Below the pieces are notes generated by a model that made no database searches, was not told the origin of the DNA, and worked only from the letters and a program-made list of their open reading frames with translations. This document shows positions 26,980 to 34,262 of a stretch of 42,642 nucleotides of DNA, one piece after another. The stretch lies in contig JANWHI010000005.1 in assembly GCA_025450495.1 (NCBI GenBank), forward strand, positions 1 through 42,642. Reading direction: 5' to 3'. Source of the DNA: Candidatus Dormiibacter sp. Lineage in GTDB: Bacteria; Chloroflexota; Dormibacteria; UBA8260. Every line of letters starts with the position of its first letter. Positions within the stretch are counted from its first letter, which is position 1. A program made the position numbers and the translations under genes.

Positions 26980-27581
26980 CCGCTGGTCTCGCCGGCGCGG
27001 ACCGGGATGGTCAGGCGATTGGCGGACAGGGCCAGCGGGCATCGCCAGCGAGGGTCATGGGCGCACGACGGAGCGTACGCGAAGTTGAAATCGAGCACGA
27101 TGCGGTCACCATCGCTGCCCAGGTCAGCGCCCTTGGCGGTGTCGAGCACGTAGCGGCCGCCGCCGTACGTCTCCGCACCGGCGGTGGCATCGGCAAACGG
27201 CACGAACAGTCCACCCGCGTAGCCGTCGAGCCAGTACGTGCCGAGCTCGCACTCCACACCTTGCAGCGCGAAATGCAGAGTGCCGACGTGGGTGTGGCCC
27301 GGAATCTCACCGTCACCAGCTGCGTGCTGCGGTGGCGATGCGACCAGCGTTGCGCGGACGCGCATCGAGGGGTCGTGGTCGAAGCATGCGAAGGCGTGGC
27401 CGGCGCGATGCGACTGCGGCACGGGCGATTGCGGGTGCTCGCGATACAGGCGCTGCTTGCCCTCGCGCCAGGCCTGCCAGGCGTCGACGCTCGAGCCCAT
27501 GGCCCGGACTCGGTGGTAGAGCTCACCCACCTGGCGGCGCCAATCGGTGAGCTGCACGGCCGCCCTGGCGTCCACTGCCAT
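26976..27581 (-). CDS. DUF1684 protein
   Basis: 201 residues from the ATG at 27581. The DUF1684 pattern is clear: an early W-R-x-x-K segment (WQAWREGKQRLYREHPQSP), a beta-domain with GVECELGTYWLDGYAGGLFV and PFADATAGAETYGGGRYVLD, and the signature DFNFAYAPSCAHDPRWRCPL with SANRLTIPVRAGE. The family is conserved in bacteria and not biochemically defined. It is probably a soluble beta-barrel-like protein. It is convergent with the glucokinase gene (4 bp overlap) and starts 5 bp after the flavoprotein stop on the same strand, so it may share that operon. Confidence 0.88.
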   Translation of the reverse strand: MAVDARAAVQLTDWRRQVGELYHRVRAMGSSVDAWQAWREGKQRLYREHPQSPVPQSHRAGHAFACFDHDPSMRVRATLVASPPQHAAGDGEIPGHTHVGTLHFALQGVECELGTYWLDGYAGGLFVPFADATAGAETYGGGRYVLDTAKGADLGSDGDRIVLDFNFAYAPSCAHDPRWRCPLALSANRLTIPVRAGETSG

Positions 27582-27586
27582 CGGGA

Positions 27587-28951
27587 CTAGCCGCCCAGCA
27601 GCTTGGGGAAGAGCCCGTCGAGGTCGCGCGAGAAGGTGGGGAAGGCGTGCAGGGTGTCGACGAGGACCGCCAGTGACACCTCCGCCCTGATCGCCAGGGT
27701 CAGCTCCGAGATCATCTCGCCAGCGCGCGGCCCCACCCCGAGCGCGCCGACCAGCACCTCTCTGTCCATGTCGGCGATCAGCTTGATGACCCCGCCGGGT
27801 GGTCCATTGATGTAGCCGCGGGTGCCGTTGCCGGAGTCCGCGCTGACGGTGTTGACATTGGCGTGCTGCTCGCGAGCGCGCGCCTCGCTGAGCCCAACCG
27901 ACGCGATCTCGGGGTCGGTGAAGGTGACGCGCGGAATGGCGCGGTGGTCGGCGACTGCGTTGTCGCCGCGCAACTGCGCTCCGATGACACGACCGTGGTA
28001 CCAGCTGAGGTGGGTGAAGGCACCGATGCCGGTGATGTCGCCGCCGGCCCAGATCCCCGGAGCGGCCATGAGGGTGGCGTCGTCGACCTTGATCCAGCCA
28101 CGCTCGGTGGTGCTGATCCCGGCTGCCGCGAGGTCGAATCCAAACAGCTTGGGCCGGCGCCCGACGGCGACGAGAAGCTTCTCGGCGGTGAGGGACTCAC
28201 CTGACTCGAGGCGCAGCGTCACCCCATCGGCACTCGCCTCGGCCGCGCCCGCCTTGGCCCCGGTGTTCACCGCGATGCCGTCGGACTCGAAGGCCCTGGC
28301 CAGCTCGATGCTGGCCTCGGGCTCCTCCCCGGGGATGAGGCGATCGAGCGCCTCGATGACCCGGACCTCGCTGCCGAACCGCGCGAAAGCCTGCGCAAGC
28401 TCGGCGCCGATCGGCCCGCTGCCGAGCACCAGCAACGACCTGGGCAGCGCGCGCGTCAGGGTGGCCTCGCGGTTGGTCCAGTACGGGACGCCATCCAACC
28501 CGGGGATCGACGGGATCGCCGCTGATGTGCCGGTGCCGATGACGATGCCCCGGCGGGCGGTGAGCTCGCGATCGCCCACCATCACCGTTCGCGGTCCGAC
28601 CAGGTGTCCCTCGCCGCGGATGATGGTGGCGCCCTGTTCGAGCAGCGATTCGGTGGCCTTGGTGTCGTCCCCGTTGCGCGCCATGAAGTTGGCGCGCTCT
28701 GCGATCTTGTCGAAGTCGACCTGCCACTCGACGCGTGACGCGGCCAGCGTGCGAGCCCGTTCCGCCTCAGCCAGGACCACCGCCGAGCGAAGCAGGGTCT
28801 TGCTCGGGATGCAACCCCAGTACGGGCATTCGCCGCCCAGCTTCTCGCGCTCGATGATCGCAAAGGTGATGCCGGTGCCCTGCAGCTGCGAGGCGACGCC
28901 CTCGGAGACGGTACCGCCACCAACACAGATGACGTCGAAGTCATCGGCCAT
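27587..28951 (-). CDS. FAD-dependent pyridine-nucleotide disulfide oxidoreductase
   Basis: 454 residues from the ATG at 28951. FAD-binding start DFDVICVGGGTVSEGVASQL, redox-active disulfide in GGECPYWGCIPSK (C-x4-C, the lipoamide-dehydrogenase/mercuric-reductase layout), NAD(P) loop VLGSGPIGAELAQAFARFG, FAD loop GIWAGGDITG. The C-terminal interface reads HAFPTFSRDLD where glutathione/lipoamide reductases have H-P-T-x-S-E, so the usual catalytic His-Glu pair is missing (Phe and Arg in those places). The substrate is therefore unclear; it could be a small disulfide, quinone or metal. It starts 2 bp after the VOC gene stop and is probably co-translated with it. Confidence 0.88.
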   Translation of the reverse strand: MADDFDVICVGGGTVSEGVASQLQGTGITFAIIEREKLGGECPYWGCIPSKTLLRSAVVLAEAERARTLAASRVEWQVDFDKIAERANFMARNGDDTKATESLLEQGATIIRGEGHLVGPRTVMVGDRELTARRGIVIGTGTSAAIPSIPGLDGVPYWTNREATLTRALPRSLLVLGSGPIGAELAQAFARFGSEVRVIEALDRLIPGEEPEASIELARAFESDGIAVNTGAKAGAAEASADGVTLRLESGESLTAEKLLVAVGRRPKLFGFDLAAAGISTTERGWIKVDDATLMAAPGIWAGGDITGIGAFTHLSWYHGRVIGAQLRGDNAVADHRAIPRVTFTDPEIASVGLSEARAREQHANVNTVSADSGNGTRGYINGPPGGVIKLIADMDREVLVGALGVGPRAGEMISELTLAIRAEVSLAVLVDTLHAFPTFSRDLDGLFPKLLGG

Positions 28952-28953
28952 AT

Positions 28954-29406
28954 CTAGAGCGCCAGCGGGCGCGTGGGGGCCATGACGGCGGCAGGGTTGC
29001 TCTTCCAGTCGACCCCGCGAACATCGATGTAGAGCTCGAGCTCGTTGCCGTCGGGATCCAGCACGTAGAGGCTGTGGCTGACGGTGTGGTCGCTGAGACC
29101 GATGATCCGGACGCCCGCGGCTCGGCACGCGGCCACCGCCTCGCGGAGCTCATCGTCGCTGTCGCCGATCTTGATGCCGAGGTGATACAGCCCGACGTGA
29201 CGACCCTGGGGCACCTCGTCGGCGTCAGGGCCGACCTCGATGAGCAGCAGCTCGTGGTGAGTGCGCCCGCTGGAGAAGGCCGCTGCCGGGAAACGCGGAT
29301 CGGGGGCGGATATCTGAGTCCAGCCGAGGACGTCGCGGTAGAACGCCGATGAGCGCTCGACGTCGTGGACATACAGGACTGCGTGACCGAGCTCTTTGAC
29401 ATTCAT
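28954..29406 (-). CDS. VOC-family dioxygenase/glyoxalase-like protein
   Basis: 150 residues from the ATG at 29406. Typical VOC start ELGHAVLYVHDVERSSAFYR with DVLGW, metal-ligand candidates His8 and the later HVGLYHLGIKIGDSDDEL, and the end SHSLYVLDPDGNELELYID with a glutamate ligand. Three candidate ligands (H, H, E) are present, so it may bind iron or another metal like ring-cleavage dioxygenases or glyoxalase I. It precedes the flavoprotein gene by 2 bp and may act in the same detoxification or degradation step. Confidence 0.85.
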   Translation of the reverse strand: MNVKELGHAVLYVHDVERSSAFYRDVLGWTQISAPDPRFPAAAFSSGRTHHELLLIEVGPDADEVPQGRHVGLYHLGIKIGDSDDELREAVAACRAAGVRIIGLSDHTVSHSLYVLDPDGNELELYIDVRGVDWKSNPAAVMAPTRPLAL

Positions 29407-29531
29407 GGCGACAGCGTACCGGGCGCTGCACCTCCTCGTCGCCGGCCAGGTTTGGCGGACGGCTCGGCGACGCACAATGAGCGTGGGCAGCCCAGCATCT
29501 CGGCGGTTGCGCATCACCTGAGGACACCGGC

Positions 29532-30494
29532 ATGCCAGCGGTCACCGTCGACGACATCACCAGCCTGCCGCGGATCGCCACGGCGCCGGCGGCCGCCACG
29601 CAGCGACAGGTTCTTTCGGTGACCACTGCGCCGCGCGGCTTCGAGGGCGAGGGTTTCCCGGTCCACCGCGCGTTCGCCGGCGTCGATCCGAGCCTGCTTG
29701 ACCCCTTTGTGCACATGGACCAGATGGGTGAGGTCGAGTACGCGCCCGGGGAGCCCAGGGGCACCCCCTGGCACCCGCACCGCGGGTTCGAGACAGTCAC
29801 CTATATGATCGACGGCACCTTCGCCCATCAGGACTCCAATGGCGGCGGCGGACTCATCACCAACGGAGACACTCAGTGGATGACCGCCGGCGCGGGCATC
29901 CTTCACATCGAGACGCCACCATCGGAGCTGGTCGCATCCGGCGGCCTGTTCCACGGCATCCAGCTGTGGGTGAACCTGCCCTCGTCGCTGAAGTGGACCG
30001 AACCGCGCTACCAGGACATCCGCGCCGGCAACGTCGGCCTGGTTGCATCCGCTGACGGGGGCGCCTTGCTTCGCGTCATCGCCGGCGATGTCGCCGGGGC
30101 CACCGGCCCGGGCAGCACTCACACGCCGATGGCGATGACCCACGTCACCGTCAGCCCCGGCGCCCGCGTGGTCCTGCCGTGGACGCGTGACTTCAACTCG
30201 CTGGTGTACGTGCTCTCTGGAAACGGCAGCGTCGGCGCCGATTCCCGACCGATCTCCAGCGGCCAGCTGGCCGTCCTTGGCGACGGCGACGTGCTCACCT
30301 TCGGCGCTGACACCAACCAGGAGAGCAGGCACCAGGCGCTCGACGTGCTGGTTCTCGGCGGCCGCCCCATCCGCGAGGCGGTTGCCTGGTACGGGCCGTT
30401 CGTGATGAACACGCAGGACGAGTTGCGCCAAGCGTTCGACGACTTCCGCGCCGGCCGCATGGGCGCGGTGCCTGCGGCCCACATCGTGCGCTGA
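29532..30494 (+). CDS. Pirin-family protein
   Basis: 320 residues from the ATG at 29532, with GAGGA 8 bases upstream. N-terminal cupin with DPFVHMDQMGEVEY, then GTPWHPHRGFETVTYMIDG, which supplies the pirin metal histidines, and HQDSNGGGG, DTQWMTAGAGILHIE and the second cupin about 195-300. Pirins are iron-binding bicupins; some are quercetinases and some bind regulators or metabolic enzymes. It is divergent from the VOC/flavoprotein pair. Confidence 0.92.
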   Translation: MPAVTVDDITSLPRIATAPAAATQRQVLSVTTAPRGFEGEGFPVHRAFAGVDPSLLDPFVHMDQMGEVEYAPGEPRGTPWHPHRGFETVTYMIDGTFAHQDSNGGGGLITNGDTQWMTAGAGILHIETPPSELVASGGLFHGIQLWVNLPSSLKWTEPRYQDIRAGNVGLVASADGGALLRVIAGDVAGATGPGSTHTPMAMTHVTVSPGARVVLPWTRDFNSLVYVLSGNGSVGADSRPISSGQLAVLGDGDVLTFGADTNQESRHQALDVLVLGGRPIREAVAWYGPFVMNTQDELRQAFDDFRAGRMGAVPAAHIVR

Positions 30495-30587
30495 GCGCCT
30501 GACGCGCCGATTCCGGGGCAGGGAGCGCTGGGCCGGCTCCGCGAGCTCCCCGTGGCCCCAGGTCAGGTCGGCGCGGTCTCACAGTAG

Positions 30588-30794
30588 AAGGCGGCCATCT
30601 CGCTGCGTTTCTTCGGCCCCGCCTCCGGGACACGGCTGGCGCTCGCCGAGGTCAACGGCGAAGCCGGGATCATCGCCACGCGCGCTGGCCGCACGTTCGC
30701 TGTGATGGTGATGGTTGTGCGCGGCGGATTGATCGACGCCATCTACTCGATCGTCGACGAGAAGAAGCCGGCGCGCGTCCGCAGCGTGATCTAG
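30588..30794 (+). pseudogene. C-terminal remnant of a SigJ-type ECF sigma factor (SnoaL-like domain)
   Basis: The frame is open for 68 codons after an in-frame TAG at 30585-30587 and has no start codon in a sensible place. It reads ISLRFFGPASGTRLALAEVN, GEAGIIATRAGRTFAVMVMV, then GGLIDAIYSIVDEKKPARV. This is the end of SigJ-like sigma factors: V-N-G-x-x-G-I, a strand V-M-x-x-x, then G-x-I-x-x-I-Y-x-I-x-x-x-K. The sigma2 and sigma4 parts are not present upstream. It is most likely a decayed gene end. The stretch 30495-30905 holds nothing else I can recognise. Confidence 0.5.
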
Positions 30795-30906
30795 ATCCCG
30801 CGGGACACGTGGTTGCTGACGCCCGCCAGTGAGATGTTTCGGCTCGACCCAGCGCTGGGATCACGGCGACGTTCCCGCGACGTCCATCACACGTCCGTCC
30901 GTGAAG

Positions 30907-30981
30907 TGGCTGGGGAGGAAGGATTCGAACCTTCGAATGCCGGATCCAAAGTCCGGTGCCTTACCACTTGGCGACTCCCCA
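30907..30981 (-). tRNA. tRNA-Gln(TTG)
   Basis: 75 nt including an encoded CCA (30907-30909). The minus strand begins TGGGGAGTCGCCAAGTGGTA. The acceptor TGGGGAG pairs with CTCCCCA, the anticodon stem CCGGA/TCCGG flanks loop CTTTGGA (anticodon TTG), and the T-arm is GAAGG TTCGAAT CCTTC. A TACCAT box in minus-strand sense (30998-30993) lies 11 nt upstream and may be the -10; the 9-mer GCTACCATC there is shared with the tRNA-Ala upstream region. Confidence 0.97.
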
Positions 30982-31057
30982 GTGATCGCTCGATGGTAGC
31001 GTCGTCGCGGACGGGCAAAGCCGAGCACATCGACCAGGTGATGCGAGACTGTCGTCT

Positions 31058-31543
31058 GTGACCGCGACGATTCTCGATCAGACCGAATTCCACCGGCCGT
31101 CGCCGCGGATGTGGACTGCGCGCCAGGTGTCGCTGGTCATCACGGCGGTGCCTCTGGCGATAGCGGTCCTGGTCCCCGCGTGGATCTTCGGTCACGCCGC
31201 CGCCGGCATCCCTGTGTCCGCAGCGGTGGTGTTGATCGCCGTGATCGAGTGGGTCGTCTTGCGCGGTCGGTACCGCTCGTGGGGCTACCTGGAGCGCGAG
31301 GACGACCTGATCGTGCGTCGCGGGCTGCTGTTCCGACAGGTCACAGTGGTGCCATACGGTCGGATGCAGCTGATCGACGTCAGCGCCGGACCTATCGACC
31401 GTCTGTTTGGGCTGGCCACCGTGCAGCTGCACACCGCAGCGGCCACCACCGACGCGCGCATCCCCGGGCTCACCCAGGAGGAGGCGGAGCGGCTCCGCGA
31501 CCGACTGGCGGTCCTCGGGGAGGCGCAGGCCACCGGTCTCTGA
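31058..31543 (+). CDS. Bacterial PH-domain (DUF304/YdbS-like) membrane protein
   Basis: 161 residues from GTG at 31058. Two helices (about 23-43 and 49-68) are followed by a bPH2 domain: REDDLIVRRGLLFRQVTVVP then YGRMQLIDVSAGPIDRLFGL and VQLHTAAATTDARIPGL. The pattern 'R-x-x-L-x-x-x-x-x-x-P-x-x-R-I/M-Q-x-x-D' defines the family. Its stop shares a base with the start of the next gene (TGATG). YdbS/YdbT-type pairs are membrane proteins of poorly known role; in Bacillus they are linked to antimicrobial resistance. Confidence 0.85.
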   Translation: MTATILDQTEFHRPSPRMWTARQVSLVITAVPLAIAVLVPAWIFGHAAAGIPVSAAVVLIAVIEWVVLRGRYRSWGYLEREDDLIVRRGLLFRQVTVVPYGRMQLIDVSAGPIDRLFGLATVQLHTAAATTDARIPGLTQEEAERLRDRLAVLGEAQATGL

Positions 31544-32892
31544 TGTCGGCGATCACGGCGCCGGCGACCACGCCAGCGTCCCGCGATACCCAATGGGCAC
31601 GGTTGCATCCGCTGTCGCCGGTGGTGCGCGCCGGCAGCGCCCTGGCGGTCATCGTCCTCTTCAGCACCCAATTCGAGACCGGTGGCAAGCGCGGCTTCCC
31701 GTGGGAGAGCCTGGTGCTCCTCGGGCTGGGGGTCGTCGCCGGAATTGTGTCGTGGCTGGTGACCCGGTGGCGGGTGCAGGGTACTGACCTCCGCATCGAG
31801 ACGGGGTTGATCAGGCGGCAGTCGATTCGCGTGCCGCTGTCGCGCATCCAGGCTGTCGACGTCATCTCACCGGTTCTGGCGCGTGTCCTTGGCCTGGCCG
31901 AGGTGCGCGTCGTCGTCGCCGGTCGCGGCACTGGGCGCACGCGGCTCGCGTACCTGGGCGCGGCCGAGGCTCAGCAGGTTCGGGCGATGTTGCTTGCGCT
32001 TGCGCACGGCCTCGCCTCGGAGACGCCCGAACCCCCCGCGCAGCCGTTGCTGCGGATCAACAACCTGCGCGTCATCTTCGCCACGCTGCTGACCGCCCCG
32101 GTCAACGTGCTCATCACGGTCGCTGCGCTGGCCGTGATCGGCTCGCTGCTGGTCCCGCGCGGCGAGGCGACGGCAACCATCGCGATCCCAGCGCTCGTCG
32201 GGGTGGGTCCCGAGGTGTTCCGTCGCTTCAATGCCGTGTATGACTTCCAGCTCGCCGAGGGGGCCGACGGGCTGCGTTTGAGTCGCGGCCTGCTGCAGAC
32301 GCGCACCGAGACCATCCCGTTTGGGCGCATCCAGGCAGTCCGGTGGGTGGAGCCGCTGCTCTGGCGACGATTCGGCTGGGTGCGGCTCGAGGTGGACGTC
32401 GCGAGGCAGCGGGGCAGTCAGCAGCGAGAGGAGGGGAGCGCACAGCTATCGCGGACCCTGCTACCGGTGGGGTCGCGCGAGCACGCGTCCTGGTTGCTGG
32501 AGCGCGTCCTCCCCGGTGCCGCAGTCGTGCCTCCACCGGGATCGCGACCGCCGCGGAGGGCGACGGTGCGGGCGCCGCTGTCCTACCACCTGCTCGCGTT
32601 CTGGCATGACCGCGGGCGGCATGCCTTCGCTCGGACGGGCCGGGTGCGGCCCGAGGTCGTGGTGGTGCCGTTGCAGAAGGTGCAGAGCGTGCGGCTGCGT
32701 CAGGGACCGCTACAGCGCTGGCTGCGGCTGGCGACAGTGCATGTCGACACCGCGGGGCGCGGCTGGCAGGCGCGGGCGGTGTGCCGCGACGCGGGCGAGG
32801 CGGCCGCGCTGCTCGACGGGCTCACGGAGTTGGCTCGGCAGGCGAGGCGCGCCGGGGGCAACGGTGGCGGAGGCGGAGGCACGCGGCTGTAG
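31543..32892 (+). CDS. Large PH-domain membrane protein (YdbT-like) with three bPH2 modules
   Basis: 449 residues from the ATG at 31543. Helix pair (about 30-70), first bPH2 (VQGTDLRIETGLIRRQSIRV, SRIQAVDVISPV), second helix pair about 180-225, second bPH2 (DGLRLSRGLLQTRTETIPFG, RIQAVRWVEPLL) and a third degenerate module (RPEVVVVPLQKVQSVRLRQG, QRWLRLATVHVDTAGRG). The tail is Gly-rich. It is coupled by a 1-bp stop-start overlap to the smaller partner, and the two probably form one membrane complex. Confidence 0.85.
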   Translation: MSAITAPATTPASRDTQWARLHPLSPVVRAGSALAVIVLFSTQFETGGKRGFPWESLVLLGLGVVAGIVSWLVTRWRVQGTDLRIETGLIRRQSIRVPLSRIQAVDVISPVLARVLGLAEVRVVVAGRGTGRTRLAYLGAAEAQQVRAMLLALAHGLASETPEPPAQPLLRINNLRVIFATLLTAPVNVLITVAALAVIGSLLVPRGEATATIAIPALVGVGPEVFRRFNAVYDFQLAEGADGLRLSRGLLQTRTETIPFGRIQAVRWVEPLLWRRFGWVRLEVDVARQRGSQQREEGSAQLSRTLLPVGSREHASWLLERVLPGAAVVPPPGSRPPRRATVRAPLSYHLLAFWHDRGRHAFARTGRVRPEVVVVPLQKVQSVRLRQGPLQRWLRLATVHVDTAGRGWQARAVCRDAGEAAALLDGLTELARQARRAGGNGGGGGGTRL

Positions 32893-32913
32893 CGGTCGAT
32901 GGGCACTCGCCGC

Positions 32914-32942
32914 TTGTACGGTGCTACTCAGCTGTGTAACAT
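32914..32942 (+). promoter_or_regulatory. Sigma70-type promoter for a likely leaderless HNH/DUF222 mRNA
   Basis: TTGTAC at 32914-32919, a 17-bp spacer, then TAACAT at 32937-32942. Only 8 nt separate the -10 from the GTG start at 32951, so transcription should begin at or within a base or two of the start codon. No ribosome site is present. Confidence 0.6.
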
Positions 32943-32950
32943 ACAGATCT

Positions 32951-34147
32951 GTGGTTGTGGAGGTGCCTAACGGGGCGGCCGAGGGGCGATGGCCCGGGAG
33001 CGAGTTGCTTGCGCGCGCAGTCGACGAGTTCGACGGCGACGACGTCGAGCGGATGGACGCTGTCGAGCTTGGCAGCGAGCTGGTCGCCATGCGCCGCGGC
33101 ATCGATCGCCTCGAGGCGCAATTCAGCCGCCGGTTGATCCGCTTTGATGCGGTGAAGGGATATGAGACAGCCGGGGCCGCGAACCTGCTCTCCTGGCTTC
33201 GATGGAAATGCCGGATGGGCACGAGCTCAGCAGCGAGACGGCTGCACATGGCACGCCAGCTGATCGAGCTCCCGCAGACAGAGAACGCGTGGCGACGCGG
33301 CCACATCAGCACCGGGCACGCCGCAGTCATCGGCCGGACGGTCGACGAGCTCGGAGGCGACGCTGCCAGGACGGCGGAGCCATTGCTGCTCGAGGCAGCC
33401 GAACAGGCCCATCCCGGCCACGTTTGGCTGGTTGGCCAGCAGGTGCGCCACACGATCGATCCTGACGGCGCGCTTGCGGCAGCCAATGCGGCGTACGCCC
33501 GGCGCCGCTTCAATCTCACCACGAACATCGATGGTGCTCTCGAAGTGGCCGGGCTTCTCGACGCCGAGGGGGGCGCGCTCCTGCGCACAGCCATCGACGC
33601 GTTGACGCGACCGCTGCCGGGAGACGACCGGGTGGCATCCCAGCGGCGCGCTGACGCACTCGTTGAGCTCGCTCGGCGCCAGCTCGACGAGGGAGCCCTC
33701 CCAGCGTCGGGAGGACAGCGGCCGCACGTGACCGTGACGATCCCGGCGGCTGCGCTCCGCGGCAGTGGCGACAGTCCTCCGGCCGAGCTCGAATGGGCGG
33801 GGCCGATCGTCGATGAAGCTGCGCTCCGGCTCAGTTGCGACGGCGTGCGCACCACTGTGACTGTTGACGAAGAAGGGATGCCGGTCGGGGTGGGCCGTGC
33901 CACGCGGACGATTCCGCCGAGCCTCAGAAGGGCACTCGTGGTCCGCGACCGCGGCTGCCGATTCCCAGGATGCGACCGGCCGCCGCCGTGGACTGACGCG
34001 CATCACATCGTGCACTGGGGACACGGCGGCAAGACGGAACTGGCCAACCTGGTTCTGCTCTGCCGCCCACACCATCGCCTGGTCCACGAGGACGGCTGGA
34101 GCATGGCGCTGACCAGCCAGGGCGAGGTCGTGACCGCCCCTCCGTAA
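32951..34147 (+). CDS. DUF222/13E12-type HNH endonuclease
   Basis: 398 residues from GTG at 32951 (a second GTG at 32957 is possible). The N-terminal DUF222 region (about 20-265) includes SELVAMRRGIDRLEAQFSRR, LSWLRWKCRMGTSSAARRLH and the helix-rich GHISTGHAAVIGRTVDEL. The C-terminal HNH module starts CRFPGCDRPPPWTDAHHIVH with paired cysteines at 336/341 and continues GGKTELANLVLLCRPHHRLV, giving the His-Asn-His set. These proteins are multicopy in actinobacteria and linked to the REP13E12 repeats; their DNA target is unknown. The frame is open far upstream over the PH gene, but the promoter geometry fixes the start here. Confidence 0.9.
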   Translation: MVVEVPNGAAEGRWPGSELLARAVDEFDGDDVERMDAVELGSELVAMRRGIDRLEAQFSRRLIRFDAVKGYETAGAANLLSWLRWKCRMGTSSAARRLHMARQLIELPQTENAWRRGHISTGHAAVIGRTVDELGGDAARTAEPLLLEAAEQAHPGHVWLVGQQVRHTIDPDGALAAANAAYARRRFNLTTNIDGALEVAGLLDAEGGALLRTAIDALTRPLPGDDRVASQRRADALVELARRQLDEGALPASGGQRPHVTVTIPAAALRGSGDSPPAELEWAGPIVDEAALRLSCDGVRTTVTVDEEGMPVGVGRATRTIPPSLRRALVVRDRGCRFPGCDRPPPWTDAHHIVHWGHGGKTELANLVLLCRPHHRLVHEDGWSMALTSQGEVVTAPP

Positions 34148-34248
34148 GGACGCCGGCGACCGACAAGCGGCCGGGCAGCGCCGACGCCTGGGGCGCGGAC
34201 GACTCGGATCACGGGGTGGCTTGAGCGGCTGGGCTCTGAGGGTGCCCG

Positions 34249-34254
34249 TATACT
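34249..34254 (+). promoter_or_regulatory. -10 box (TATACT) of a likely leaderless glmU mRNA
   Basis: TATACT lies exactly 8 nt before the ATG at 34263. A TTGAGC at 34221 is 22 bp upstream, too far for a good -35, so the -35 is unclear. The -10 match and spacing copy those of the HNH gene and glyS. Confidence 0.5.
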
Positions 34255-34262
34255 CGGCGCAC

